This document shows, piece by piece, positions 43,301-51,701 of a DNA stretch of 64,000 bases. Position 1 is the stretch's first letter. Every line of letters begins with the position of its first letter. This DNA is from Sphingopyxis solisilvae. Its GTDB lineage: Bacteria > Pseudomonadota > Alphaproteobacteria > Sphingomonadales > Sphingomonadaceae. The position numbers and the translations under genes were made by a program. The notes below the pieces were generated by a model, which was not told the origin of the DNA, searched no databases, and saw only the letters and a list, made by a program, of their open reading frames with translations. The stretch is taken from NCBI RefSeq assembly GCF_015475875.1, contig NZ_JADKYM010000001.1, positions 186,001 through 250,000 on the forward strand, read 5' to 3'.

Positions 43301-44506
43301 ATGCGATTCCATCATCTCGTCGTATCGCTGGCGACAGCGCTGGTCATTGCCGCGCCGGTATCGGCCAAGACCATCAAGGTCAGCGCGGATACGACCGACG
43401 CCAACGAGAAGCTGCAGGAAGCGTTGATCCTGGCCGAACCGGGTGATGTCGTACAACTCGCGGCGGGGGTGTGGCAGTTGACCGACGGCTTGTCGCTCGC
43501 TGTCCCCGGCGTCACCATCCGCGGCGCCGGGGCGGGCGAGGGCGGATCGATCCTGGATTTTTCGGGTCAGGAGGGCGCGGGCGAAGGGCTGCTCGTCACG
43601 TCCGACGACGTGTTCCTGACCAATTTTGCCGTCGTCAACACCAAAGGTGACGGCATCAAGTCCAAGGGCGCCGACCGCATCGTCTATCACCAACTGCGCG
43701 TCGAATGGACCGCGGGGCCGAAGGAAACGAATGGCGCCTATGGCATTTATCCGGTCGAAAGCACCGACGTGCTGGTCGACAGCGTCTATGTGCGCGGCGC
43801 GTCGGACGCAGGCATCTATGTCGGCCAGTCGAAAAACATCATCGTGCGCGAATCGGTCGCGACCGAAAATGTCGCGGGGATCGAGATCGAGAACAGCTAT
43901 AACGCCGACGTCCACGACAATATCGCGACAAAGAACACCGGCGGCATCCTGGTGTTCGACCTGCCGAGCCTGCCGATGCAGGGCGGGCACAATGTCCGGG
44001 TGTTCGAGAATATCATCAACGACAACAGCACGCCCAATTTTGCGCCCAAGGGCAACATCGTCGCGAGCGTGCCCACCGGTACCGGGGTGCTGGTGATGGC
44101 GAACCGCAACGTCGAGATCTTCGACAATATCTTTGACAATAACGGAACCGCCAATGTGATGATCGTCGGGTACCGCTACGAGCATAAGGATCCGAAGTAC
44201 CAGCCGCTGCCCCGCGCGATCGTGGTGCGCGACAATGTGCATGGCAAGGCGGGTTATGCGCCGAAGTTTCCCGGCGGCGACCAGATCGCGGCGGCCATGG
44301 GCGGGGCGATCCCGCCGGTGCTGTGGGACGGGTCCGGCGATGCGATCGTGCTGGACAAGGTCGGTGTGCTGTCGCTCAACCTGCCCGACGTCGCGACGCC
44401 GCAAAGCGATGCCAAGCCGTCGCCGGCCGATTTGTCCAAAGGAACGCCGCCCGCACCGCTGCCGGCGATCAAGCTGCCCGAAAGCATGGAGGCGAAGGTT
44501 CGGTGA
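43301..44506 (+). CDS. Parallel beta-helix secreted protein (TIGR03805-like)
   Basis: A 401-residue exported protein: signal peptide ending VSA (about residue 23), then repeated right-handed beta-helix rungs such as TDVLVDSVYVRGASDAGIYVG, IIVRESVATENVAGIEIENS and ADVHDNIATKNTGGILVF. The regular Asn/Gly turn pattern is like polysaccharide lyases and NosD-type proteins. The pairing with the next gene, a diheme cytochrome, recurs in the families TIGR03805/TIGR03806 (from memory). The molecular role is unknown. GGGAGAG precedes the ATG. Confidence 0.88.
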   Translation: MRFHHLVVSLATALVIAAPVSAKTIKVSADTTDANEKLQEALILAEPGDVVQLAAGVWQLTDGLSLAVPGVTIRGAGAGEGGSILDFSGQEGAGEGLLVTSDDVFLTNFAVVNTKGDGIKSKGADRIVYHQLRVEWTAGPKETNGAYGIYPVESTDVLVDSVYVRGASDAGIYVGQSKNIIVRESVATENVAGIEIENSYNADVHDNIATKNTGGILVFDLPSLPMQGGHNVRVFENIINDNSTPNFAPKGNIVASVPTGTGVLVMANRNVEIFDNIFDNNGTANVMIVGYRYEHKDPKYQPLPRAIVVRDNVHGKAGYAPKFPGGDQIAAAMGGAIPPVLWDGSGDAIVLDKVGVLSLNLPDVATPQSDAKPSPADLSKGTPPAPLPAIKLPESMEAKVR

Positions 44507-45522
44507 AGCACGTAGTTGCCGTACTGGCGGCGATGCTGCTGCCGGCGGCCAGCGCCGCGACGATTATTGAAGAGGGGCCTGACAAGGTCGCGATACTGGG
44601 CGACGCGAACCCTGCGAAGCTGTCCGAATTCGCTTTTGGTCTGGGCAATGGCAACGACCGTCCGCGCGGCGCCTATGCCTATTCACTGCGGACGCCGCTG
44701 TTCAGCGATTATGCGGAGAAGGATCGCTATATCTATATCCCGCCTGGAACCCAGGCTCGGCTCGGCGCGGACGGCGCAATCGCCTTTCCGGTTGGCACCG
44801 TAATTTTCAAAAGCTTTGGATGGCCCGACTGGAACGACGGCAGGCCGGTCGAGACGCGACTGCTGATCCGCCGTGAAAAGGGCTGGGTAGCGCTGCCCTA
44901 TATCTGGGATGCCGACGGCAGAGATGCAACGCTGGCGCTGGGCGGGCGCCGGGTGCCGGTGGCGTTCAAGAGCCCCGATGGCCATACGCACAACATTCGC
45001 TACGCGGTGCCGAACATGAACCAGTGCAAGGAATGCCACAGCCTGAACGGGGCGATCGTGCCGATCGGTCCAAAGGCGGCGAACATCGATTTCGAGGCAG
45101 CGAGCGCGGCCTATCTGCCGCTTCCCTCCGCCGCGCGGTCGGTAGCCGCCATGCCGCGTTGGGACGACCCCGCGACCGGCAGCGTCGCCGACCGTGCGCG
45201 CGCCTATCTCGACGTCAATTGCGCGCATTGCCACAATCCGGCGGGCAGCGCGTCGAACAGCGGCTTGTTCCTGCGCTGGACCGACGATCCCTCCGGCGTC
45301 AATTACGGCATCGGCAAGCGCCCGACCGCGGCGGGTCGCGGCAGCGGCGGCATGGATTTTGCGATTGCGCCGGGCGACCCCGCGCATAGCTTCATGATCT
45401 ATCGCCTCGAAAGCACCGATCCCGGCATCGCGATGCCCGAGGTCGGGCGGTCGACGGTGCATAAGGAAGGCGCGGCGTTGCTGCGGCAATGGATTGCCGA
45501 AATGCCGAAGGACGGCGGATAG
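44503..45522 (+). CDS. Diheme c-type cytochrome-like protein (SO2930/HNE_0200 family)
   Basis: A 339-residue exported protein with signal peptide (MKHVVAVLAAMLLPAASA with GTG as Met). Two heme c motifs are present: CKECH near residue 181 and CAHCH near residue 244. The N-terminal ~170 residues form a beta-rich domain (RTPLFSDYAEKDRYIYIPPG). This is a periplasmic electron-transfer or redox protein of unknown partner. The GTG overlaps the stop of the beta-helix gene, so the two are translated together. Confidence 0.87.
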   Translation: MKHVVAVLAAMLLPAASAATIIEEGPDKVAILGDANPAKLSEFAFGLGNGNDRPRGAYAYSLRTPLFSDYAEKDRYIYIPPGTQARLGADGAIAFPVGTVIFKSFGWPDWNDGRPVETRLLIRREKGWVALPYIWDADGRDATLALGGRRVPVAFKSPDGHTHNIRYAVPNMNQCKECHSLNGAIVPIGPKAANIDFEAASAAYLPLPSAARSVAAMPRWDDPATGSVADRARAYLDVNCAHCHNPAGSASNSGLFLRWTDDPSGVNYGIGKRPTAAGRGSGGMDFAIAPGDPAHSFMIYRLESTDPGIAMPEVGRSTVHKEGAALLRQWIAEMPKDGG

Positions 45523-45546
45523 CCTGACTTTCGCGTTTCCACATTT

Positions 45547-45629
45547 CGTCATTGCGAGGAGCGAAGCGACGCGGCAATCCAGCGCGTGCGTAAACTGCTC
45601 TGGATTGCTCCGCTACGCTCGCAATGACG
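45547..45629. repeat. Palindromic repeat family 2, imperfect copy
   Basis: The left end CGTCATTGCGAGGAGCGAAG and right end CTACGCTCGCAATGACG are related to the perfect palindrome at 32891-32966, with extra bases in the left arm. It lies 24 bases after the cytochrome stop and 40 bases before maiA. Confidence 0.85.
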
Positions 45630-45669
45630 TGGGTTTCTATGCCGACCGCTTGGCTCTAAGGAGCGTTGC

Positions 45670-46302
45670 ATGACCCAACTCGTCCTCCACGATTACTTCC
45701 GCTCCTCGGCCAGCTATCGCGTTCGCATTGCATTGAACCTGAAAGGGCTGGATTACGAGCGCGTCGAGGTCAGCCTGATCGCGGGCGAGCAGCGCAGCGA
45801 TGCCTATCTGGAGCTCAATGCGCAGGGTTTTGTTCCGATGCTGGTCGCCGATGGCGAACCGATCATTCAAAGCATGGCGATCATCGACTGGCTCGACCGT
45901 GCCTTTCCCGAACCGCGGCTGATCCCCGAAGCCGCGATGCCGCGCGCTGTCGCGCTGGCGCAGGCGCAGGTCGTGGCAAGCGATATCCACCCGCTCAACA
46001 ATCTGCGCGTGCTCAAATATCTGACCAAGGATCTGGGGTTGAACGAGCAGACCAAGGACCGCTGGATCGCGCGGTGGATCGCCGAGGGGTTCGAGGCGCT
46101 GGAGGCAATGGCGGGCGACGGAACCTATCTGGGCGGCGACACCCCCAGCATCGCCGACTGTTGCCTGGTGCCGCAAATGTACAACGCGCGCCGGTTCGAA
46201 GTGCCGCTCGACGATTATCCGCGGCTGGTCGCGATCGACGCCGCGTGTATGGATCTGGAGGCGTTCCAGAAGGCGCATCCCGACGCGGTAAAGCCCGCGT
46301 GA
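45670..46302 (+). CDS. maiA: Maleylacetoacetate isomerase (zeta-class GST)
   Basis: Isomerises maleylacetoacetate to fumarylacetoacetate with glutathione, in tyrosine/homogentisate breakdown. The 210-residue protein has the zeta-class signature SSASYRVRIALNLKGLDYE, the glutathione-site VPMLVADGEPIIQSMAIIDWL and GGDTPSIADCCLVPQMYNARRF. No other homogentisate genes are nearby. AAGGAGC precedes the ATG. The stop overlaps the start of the TonB receptor gene (GTGA). Confidence 0.93.
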   Translation: MTQLVLHDYFRSSASYRVRIALNLKGLDYERVEVSLIAGEQRSDAYLELNAQGFVPMLVADGEPIIQSMAIIDWLDRAFPEPRLIPEAAMPRAVALAQAQVVASDIHPLNNLRVLKYLTKDLGLNEQTKDRWIARWIAEGFEALEAMAGDGTYLGGDTPSIADCCLVPQMYNARRFEVPLDDYPRLVAIDAACMDLEAFQKAHPDAVKPA

Positions 46303-48347
46303 TCCGCCTGCTGACCGGGGTTGCGCTGCTGGTTATGCCTGCGGCGGTGGCGGCGCAGGACGTAGTGTCCGACGAAGCCCCGATATTGATTGCGGAGATG
46401 CGCCGTCCCGATCGACAGGAAATCGTCGTCACCGGCTCGGGCGCGCTGCGGCCCGCAAAGAGCGACGCAGTGCAGGGCATCGCACTGATCGGCAACCTCG
46501 ACTCCGGCCTTGGTGCCCGGATCGAGAACCGCTTGCGTGACGAAACCGGGATCGTTCAGTTCCGGCGCAGCGACGGGCGCAGCGCGCATCCCACGAGCCA
46601 AGGCGTAACACTGCGCGGGCTGGGCGGAAATGCTTCCGCGCGTGCGCTGGTGACACTCGACGGTGTTCCGCAGGCCGATCCCTTCGGCGGTTGGGTCGCC
46701 TGGTCGGCTTACGATGCAGTCAACCTGGGTGGCATTATCGTCGCGCGCGGCGGCGGAGGAGGAGCGGACGGTCCCGGCGCGCTCGCGGGAACGATCGGGC
46801 TGTATTCGACGATGACCGACGGGATTGCCGCGAGCGCCGCCTATGGCAGCCGCGGTAGCTGGGACCTGTCGGCGAGTGCAGGGGGCGAGCTGGGTCATGG
46901 GCAGGTCGCGCTCGACGGCCGCTACAGCCGCGGCGACGGTTTCATTCCGATTTCGCAGGGCCAGCGTGGCCTCGTCGACCGCGCCGCGCCTTACGAACAG
47001 GGCGGCCTCGGCGTTCGCCTGCGTTTCGACGCGGGCGCCGCAAGTCGCATCGAAGCAAGCCTGCGCGGCTTCGCCGACCGCCGCGACCGCGGTACTGATT
47101 TCTCTGCGAGCAAGACCGACGGCGTCGATGCCAGCCTGCGTTTCGTCCACGACCCCGTCGGTGCGACGCAATGGCTCGCGCTCGCCTATGTGCAGGTTCG
47201 CGATTTCGACAGCGGTTTTGCGAGTGTCGCAGCCGGGCGGAACAGCGTCGCACCGGCGCTGTTCCAGCGCGTACCGGCGACCGGGCTGGGCGCCCGCTTC
47301 GAACTTCGCCCGGCGATCGGTGGCGCGAACCCGCTGCGCATCGGCGCCGACTGGCGCCGCACGTCGGGCCGGACCGAGGAGGATTTCTTTTTCAGCGGCG
47401 TCACGCCGGGACGCCACCGCATCGCGGGCGGCAGCAGCGACACGGTGGGCACGTTTGCCGAATGGACGTCGGGCGACCGCGGCGACGGCCTGCTCTGGAC
47501 GTTCAGCGGTCGCCTCGACCGCTGGTGGCTGGGTACGGGGTATCGGCTCGAGCGCAATATCGGCGGACCGACGATCACCGATCTTCGTTTCAAGGCGCGC
47601 GAGGGCTGGGAGGGGAGCGGCCGCGTCGGCGTTCGCTGGACCTCGGGCGCGCTATCGTTGCGCGCAGCGGGCTATCGCGGTTGGCGCTTGCCCACGCTCA
47701 ACGAACTTTACCGGCCCTTCCGGGTCGGCGCAGACGTGACCAACGCGAACGAGGCATTGGAGCCCGAGCGGCTGTGGGGCGGCGAGGTTGGCGCCGATTG
47801 GAACAGCGGCGACACGAAACTGTCGGTGACATTGTTCGCCAATCGCCTGACGAACGCGATCGCCAATGTGACCCTGGCGCCGAACCTCAACCAAAGACAG
47901 AATCTGGACGCCATCGACAGCAAGGGCGTCGAGGTCAGCGCCGAACAGCGGATCGGCCCGGCAACGCTTCGCGCAACTTACGCATTCACCGATGCCAAGG
48001 TTGATGCGTCGGGCGCCGCGATGCGGCTCGACGGGCGCCGTCCGGCCCAGATCGCGAAGCATGGCGGCAGTGTTTCGCTGCGCAGCAATGGTGACGGGCC
48101 GTTCGGGGGCTTTGCGACGCTGCGCTATGTCGGCAAGCAGAATGAGGATGATCTGGGGCTGTTGGTGCTGGGCGATGCGCTTACGCTTGACGCGGGGTTA
48201 TCGTGGCGGCTGACCGATGCAATCAGCCTGGAGGCACGCGGCGAAAATCTGTTCGATGAACTGGTGCCCGCTGCCATCTCGTCGGCGGGGATTGTCGAGC
48301 GCGCGACGCCGCGGACGTTGTGGATCGGCGCGCGCTTGTCGTTCTGA
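46299..48347 (+). CDS. TonB-dependent outer-membrane receptor
   Basis: A 682-residue receptor. Signal peptide (MIRLLTGVALLVMPAAVAAQ), then the plug domain with RQEIVVTGSGALRPAK, GVTLRGLGGNASARALVTLDGVPQADPFGGWVAW and IIVARGGGGGADGPGALAGTI, and a beta-barrel ending in an aromatic residue (LWIGARLSF). LRAAGYRGWRLPTLNELYRPFRVG is the typical barrel signature. The substrate (siderophore, cobalamin, sugar or other) is unknown. GTG start within the maiA stop. Confidence 0.92.
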   Translation: MIRLLTGVALLVMPAAVAAQDVVSDEAPILIAEMRRPDRQEIVVTGSGALRPAKSDAVQGIALIGNLDSGLGARIENRLRDETGIVQFRRSDGRSAHPTSQGVTLRGLGGNASARALVTLDGVPQADPFGGWVAWSAYDAVNLGGIIVARGGGGGADGPGALAGTIGLYSTMTDGIAASAAYGSRGSWDLSASAGGELGHGQVALDGRYSRGDGFIPISQGQRGLVDRAAPYEQGGLGVRLRFDAGAASRIEASLRGFADRRDRGTDFSASKTDGVDASLRFVHDPVGATQWLALAYVQVRDFDSGFASVAAGRNSVAPALFQRVPATGLGARFELRPAIGGANPLRIGADWRRTSGRTEEDFFFSGVTPGRHRIAGGSSDTVGTFAEWTSGDRGDGLLWTFSGRLDRWWLGTGYRLERNIGGPTITDLRFKAREGWEGSGRVGVRWTSGALSLRAAGYRGWRLPTLNELYRPFRVGADVTNANEALEPERLWGGEVGADWNSGDTKLSVTLFANRLTNAIANVTLAPNLNQRQNLDAIDSKGVEVSAEQRIGPATLRATYAFTDAKVDASGAAMRLDGRRPAQIAKHGGSVSLRSNGDGPFGGFATLRYVGKQNEDDLGLLVLGDALTLDAGLSWRLTDAISLEARGENLFDELVPAAISSAGIVERATPRTLWIGARLSF

Positions 48348-48383
48348 CCTTCACAGGACGCCGATTGTCGATAAGAACGAGGC

Positions 48384-48830
48384 ATGGCCGCCAAAAAGCT
48401 GAACCTCGACAATTTCCTGCCCTATCGCCTGTCGATCGCGTCGAACGCGCTGTCGGAGCGGATCGCCGCCGAATATCAGAACCGCTTCGGGCTGAAGATC
48501 CCCGAGTGGCGATTGATGGCGGTGCTGGGGGAAGGGAAGCCAAAGACGCAGCGCGAGCTGGTCGAGGCGACGCGGATGGACAAGGTGACGGTCAACCGCG
48601 CCGCCAAGGCGCTGGCCGAACGCCAGCTGATCGCGCGGCAGGCGCATGCGGTTGACGGCCGCTCGCACCATCTGGAACTCACCGAAACGGGCTGGTCGCT
48701 GTACGACGCGATCGTCCCGGCGGCGCTTGCGAGCGAGGCGCAGCTGGAATCCAAGATCAGCGCTGCCGAGCGCGCGACGATGATGGCGATCCTCGCCAAG
48801 CTGACCGCCGCCGCCGAAGATTATGCCTGA
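48384..48830 (+). CDS. MarR-family transcriptional regulator
   Basis: A 148-residue winged-helix regulator: FLPYRLSIASNALSERIAAEYQNRF, WRLMAVLGEGKPKTQRELVEATRMDKVTVNRAAKALAERQLI (recognition helix) and the wing DGRSHHLELTETG are classical MarR. It overlaps the pqqD-like gene by eight bases and so heads the HprK-like cassette; it may control that cassette or the nearby receptor. Confidence 0.93.
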   Translation: MAAKKLNLDNFLPYRLSIASNALSERIAAEYQNRFGLKIPEWRLMAVLGEGKPKTQRELVEATRMDKVTVNRAAKALAERQLIARQAHAVDGRSHHLELTETGWSLYDAIVPAALASEAQLESKISAAERATMMAILAKLTAAAEDYA

Positions 48831-49104
48831 CCCGGCCTTTCGCGCCGCGCCGCCCGACGCGCTGCGCATCGAGCCGCTGGGCGAACTGACCGCGATTTTC
48901 GACCGGCGGTCGATGCAGACGCATCTGGTGGTGTCGCCGATGCCCGAAATCCTGGCGGCGATGGGGGCGGACGATTGGGACGCGGCGACGCTTGCGAAGC
49001 GGCTCGCCGAAAGCTTCGACTTCGACGGCGTGGATGATGTTCGGACGATCCTCGCCGAGCGGTTGAGCGAGCTGGCGGCGATGGGGCTGGTGGCGCACGC
49101 GTGA
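48823..49104 (+). CDS. PqqD-like peptide chaperone (HPr-rel-A system type)
   Basis: A 93-residue protein with the winged-helix RRE-like fold of PqqD: LRIEPLGELTAIFDRRSMQTHLVVSPMPEILAAM, then DAATLAKRLAESFDFDG and LAERLSELAAMGLV. PqqD-type domains bind the leader of a precursor peptide and hand it to modifying enzymes. Its placement directly before an HprK-related kinase matches the family named HPr-rel-A system PqqD (name from memory). The stop overlaps the kinase start (GTGA). Confidence 0.82.
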   Translation: MPDPAFRAAPPDALRIEPLGELTAIFDRRSMQTHLVVSPMPEILAAMGADDWDAATLAKRLAESFDFDGVDDVRTILAERLSELAAMGLVAHA

Positions 49105-49967
49105 GGCACAATATCCGCATTGCGGTCGGCCCGGTGCAATTCCGTATCGGCAGCGACTGGGCCGAACCGATTTCGGCGCTGGAGCAATTATACGCCGGCT
49201 ATCCGCAAGACGACGCGCGCCCCGCCGACGCCACCGTGCGGTTGTTCGCCGCGCGGCCGTGGCGCCGCTGGGTCCGGCCGTCGGTCCACATCGGCGGCGA
49301 CTTCGTCGTTCCCGATGCGCTGCCGCTGCCGCTGTCGATGGGGCTGCTTGCGGCCGAGATGGGGATGAATTTGCAGGTCGCGCTCGGATGGCGGCGGCAT
49401 ATGCTGCTCCATGCCAGCGCGGTCGCGAGGGATGACCGCGCGCTGATCATGTCGGGCGAATCGGGGTCGGGCAAATCGACGCTCGCGGCGCTGCTCGGTG
49501 AGGGCGACTGGCGGTTGATGGGCGACGAATTTACGCTGATCGACCCGGCGAGCGGCGACGCGCTGGCCTTTCCGCGCGCAGTCAGCCTGAAGAATGAAGC
49601 GATTGCCGCGGTCGCGGCGCAGGTCGATGCCGCGCGATTGGGGCCGCTGATGGCGGGAACGCCCAAGGGCGACATCCGTCACCTGATCCCGCGCGCCGAT
49701 GCGATTGCGGATATGCACGAACCCGCGCGGCCTACGCTGCTGCTGTTCCCGCGCTTCGGCGGCGCGGCAGCGATCGAGCCGATGGGCGAGGGCGAGGCCT
49801 TCGTACGGCTGACCGAGGCGTCGACCAATTATGTCGCGCTGGGCGAAGCAGGATTTGCGGCACTGACGCGGCTGGTGCGCGAGACGCCGGCGTTCGGCGT
49901 GTCCTATCCTGACAGCGCGACGGGTATCGCATTGGTCGAGCAGCTATGGGCCGAGGTAGCGAAGTGA
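49101..49967 (+). CDS. HprK-related kinase A
   Basis: A 288-residue protein related to HPr kinase/phosphorylase. The C-terminal half has LLHASAV with His104, the P-loop GESGSGKST (119-127), GDEF (141-144) and PRAVSLKNEA. It lacks the capping features of true HprK, and no HPr or PTS gene is nearby. Related kinases phosphorylate the C-terminal serine of some lasso peptides. It starts with GTG inside the previous stop and overlaps the next gene as well. Confidence 0.87.
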   Translation: MRHNIRIAVGPVQFRIGSDWAEPISALEQLYAGYPQDDARPADATVRLFAARPWRRWVRPSVHIGGDFVVPDALPLPLSMGLLAAEMGMNLQVALGWRRHMLLHASAVARDDRALIMSGESGSGKSTLAALLGEGDWRLMGDEFTLIDPASGDALAFPRAVSLKNEAIAAVAAQVDAARLGPLMAGTPKGDIRHLIPRADAIADMHEPARPTLLLFPRFGGAAAIEPMGEGEAFVRLTEASTNYVALGEAGFAALTRLVRETPAFGVSYPDSATGIALVEQLWAEVAK

Positions 49968-50977
49968 GCGCAGTACAGACTTTCGTCGACCTGCTCGCCG
50001 GGCGCCGCGAGGCCGCCGCGTTAGCCCCACGCGAGTGGGACGGGGTGATCGGCGTCGCGCGCAGCGAGGCGATGCTGCCCACGCTCGCGCACCGGCTCGA
50101 CGGCGCCGACCTGCCGCCGACCGTCGCGGCGCTGTTCGCCGACCAGCGCGCCGCCGCGGCGGTCGCGCAGCGGCAGGCGCTGTGGGAGGCCGAGATGGCG
50201 CGCCGCGCGCTGGCACCGCTAGGGATCGAATTTGTGCTGCTCAAAGGCGCGGCCTATGCCGCCGCGAACATGGCATGTGCGGCAGGGCGCCAGATCGGCG
50301 ACCTCGACATATTGGTGCTCGCGTCGGATATCCGCCGCGCCGAAAACGCCTTGCTCAACGCCGGATGGGAATGGGTCAAATCGGACCCCTATGACGATTT
50401 CTATTATCGCGAACATATGCACGAGCTGCCGCCGCTGATCCACAAGTCGCGCGACCGGATGATCGACGTCCACCACACCATCCTGCCCCGCACCCACCGG
50501 ATTACCCCCGATGCTTTGGCGCTGGTCAGCGATGCGGTGACGAGTGCGGGCGGCTTTGCCGTGCTGAATCCCGCCGACATGACGTGCCACTGCGCCGCGC
50601 ATATGCTGGCCGATGGCGATTTGCAGGGTGGCCTGCGCAACCTGTGGGATTTCAACCTGATGACGCGCGATTTTGCCGCGGCCGATCCGCGGTTTTGGGA
50701 GCAGCTCGATGTGCGTGCGCGATTGCATGGGTTGCGTGATGCGGTGCAGCGTGCGGCGCGGATGTCGCGGGATCTGTACGGCGCGGTACTACCCGCAGGA
50801 TGGAACGGGCCGGAGACGACCGACCGCTGGTTTCGCCAGCGCCTCGTCGCCCGCGACGACTGGGGGCGGGTGACCCGACCGCTGCTTGAGCAAGCCTTCT
50901 ACATCCGCTCGCACTGGCTGCGGATGCCGCCGACGATGCTGGCGCAGCATTTATGGACCAAGTGGCGGAAGCGTTAG
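49964..50977 (+). CDS. Uncharacterised nucleotidyltransferase (NTP_transf_5)
   Basis: A 337-residue protein. FVLLKGAAYAAA followed by GRQIGDLDILVLASDI is the nucleotidyltransferase core (Lys-Gly, then Arg and the Asp-x-Asp metal pair) of the NTP_transf_5 family. The later DVHHTILP and CHCAAHMLAD motifs complete it. Family members occur in lasso-peptide clusters, where one adds sugar to the peptide. GTG at 49964 is preferred over the ATG at 49946, as it repeats the GTGA coupling seen throughout this operon. The TAG stop interlocks with the opposing gph stop. Confidence 0.82.
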   Translation: MSAVQTFVDLLAGRREAAALAPREWDGVIGVARSEAMLPTLAHRLDGADLPPTVAALFADQRAAAAVAQRQALWEAEMARRALAPLGIEFVLLKGAAYAAANMACAAGRQIGDLDILVLASDIRRAENALLNAGWEWVKSDPYDDFYYREHMHELPPLIHKSRDRMIDVHHTILPRTHRITPDALALVSDAVTSAGGFAVLNPADMTCHCAAHMLADGDLQGGLRNLWDFNLMTRDFAAADPRFWEQLDVRARLHGLRDAVQRAARMSRDLYGAVLPAGWNGPETTDRWFRQRLVARDDWGRVTRPLLEQAFYIRSHWLRMPPTMLAQHLWTKWRKR

Positions 50978-51642
50978 AGGCGCGTCAACAGCGGCACAAG
51001 GTCGTCGAAATGGTCGATGACATGATCCGCGCCAAGCTCGTCGGCAGGCCGATCCAGAAAGCCGAAGCTGACCGCAATGCTGGTCACCCCGGCGCTGTTG
51101 GCTGCCATCACGTCATAGATGCTGTCCCCGACAAACGCCGCACGGCCGCCGGCGCAGCGGGCGACCATTTCAATGATCGGCGCGGGGGAGGGCTTGGCGT
51201 TGCCTGGCCCCAATGTATCGCCGCCAATGATCGTCGCCATCCGCTCGGCCAGCCCGAGCTCGCCGAGCAGCTTGCGCGCCATATCTTCGCGCTTGTTGGT
51301 GACCACTGCGGTCTGTACCCCTAGCGCATCGAGCCGGTTCAGCGCCGCGATCAGGCCGGCAAAGGGCCGACTATGGACCGCGATATTGGCCTCGTAGAAC
51401 CGCAGCAATTCGCGATAGAGCCGCTCGAAATCGCCGCCCGGAATGCCGCCGGTTGCGGCGAATCCCTGTTCGAGCATGTGCCGTGCGCCCAGCCCGATCA
51501 TCGGCCGCACCTCGGCTTCCGACAGAGGCGCGCGCGCGGCGAGGCCCAGCGCATGGTTGACCGCCGCGCTCAGGTCGCCCGCGGTATCGACCAGCGTACC
51601 GTCAAGGTCGAAGCCGACGATCGCGAAAGGAAATCCGTTCAT
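50974..51642 (-). CDS. gph: Phosphoglycolate phosphatase
   Basis: A 222-residue HAD-superfamily phosphatase that removes phosphate from 2-phosphoglycolate, a by-product of DNA repair. Motif I GFDLDGTLVDTAGDL, VTNKREDMARKLL (motif II), KPSPAPI and FVGDSIYDVMAA (motif IV) are intact. The ATG at 51642 is chosen because the family N-terminus begins there; the open frame runs upstream into the glmU promoter. It is divergent from glmU and convergent with the nucleotidyltransferase gene. Confidence 0.9.
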   Translation of the reverse strand: MNGFPFAIVGFDLDGTLVDTAGDLSAAVNHALGLAARAPLSEAEVRPMIGLGARHMLEQGFAATGGIPGGDFERLYRELLRFYEANIAVHSRPFAGLIAALNRLDALGVQTAVVTNKREDMARKLLGELGLAERMATIIGGDTLGPGNAKPSPAPIIEMVARCAGGRAAFVGDSIYDVMAANSAGVTSIAVSFGFLDRPADELGADHVIDHFDDLVPLLTRL

Positions 51643-51701
51643 CGGCTGCGCATGGCGCGACGCTCTGGAAACCGCAATGATTTGCTGGCATGGCAGCGCG
51701 C

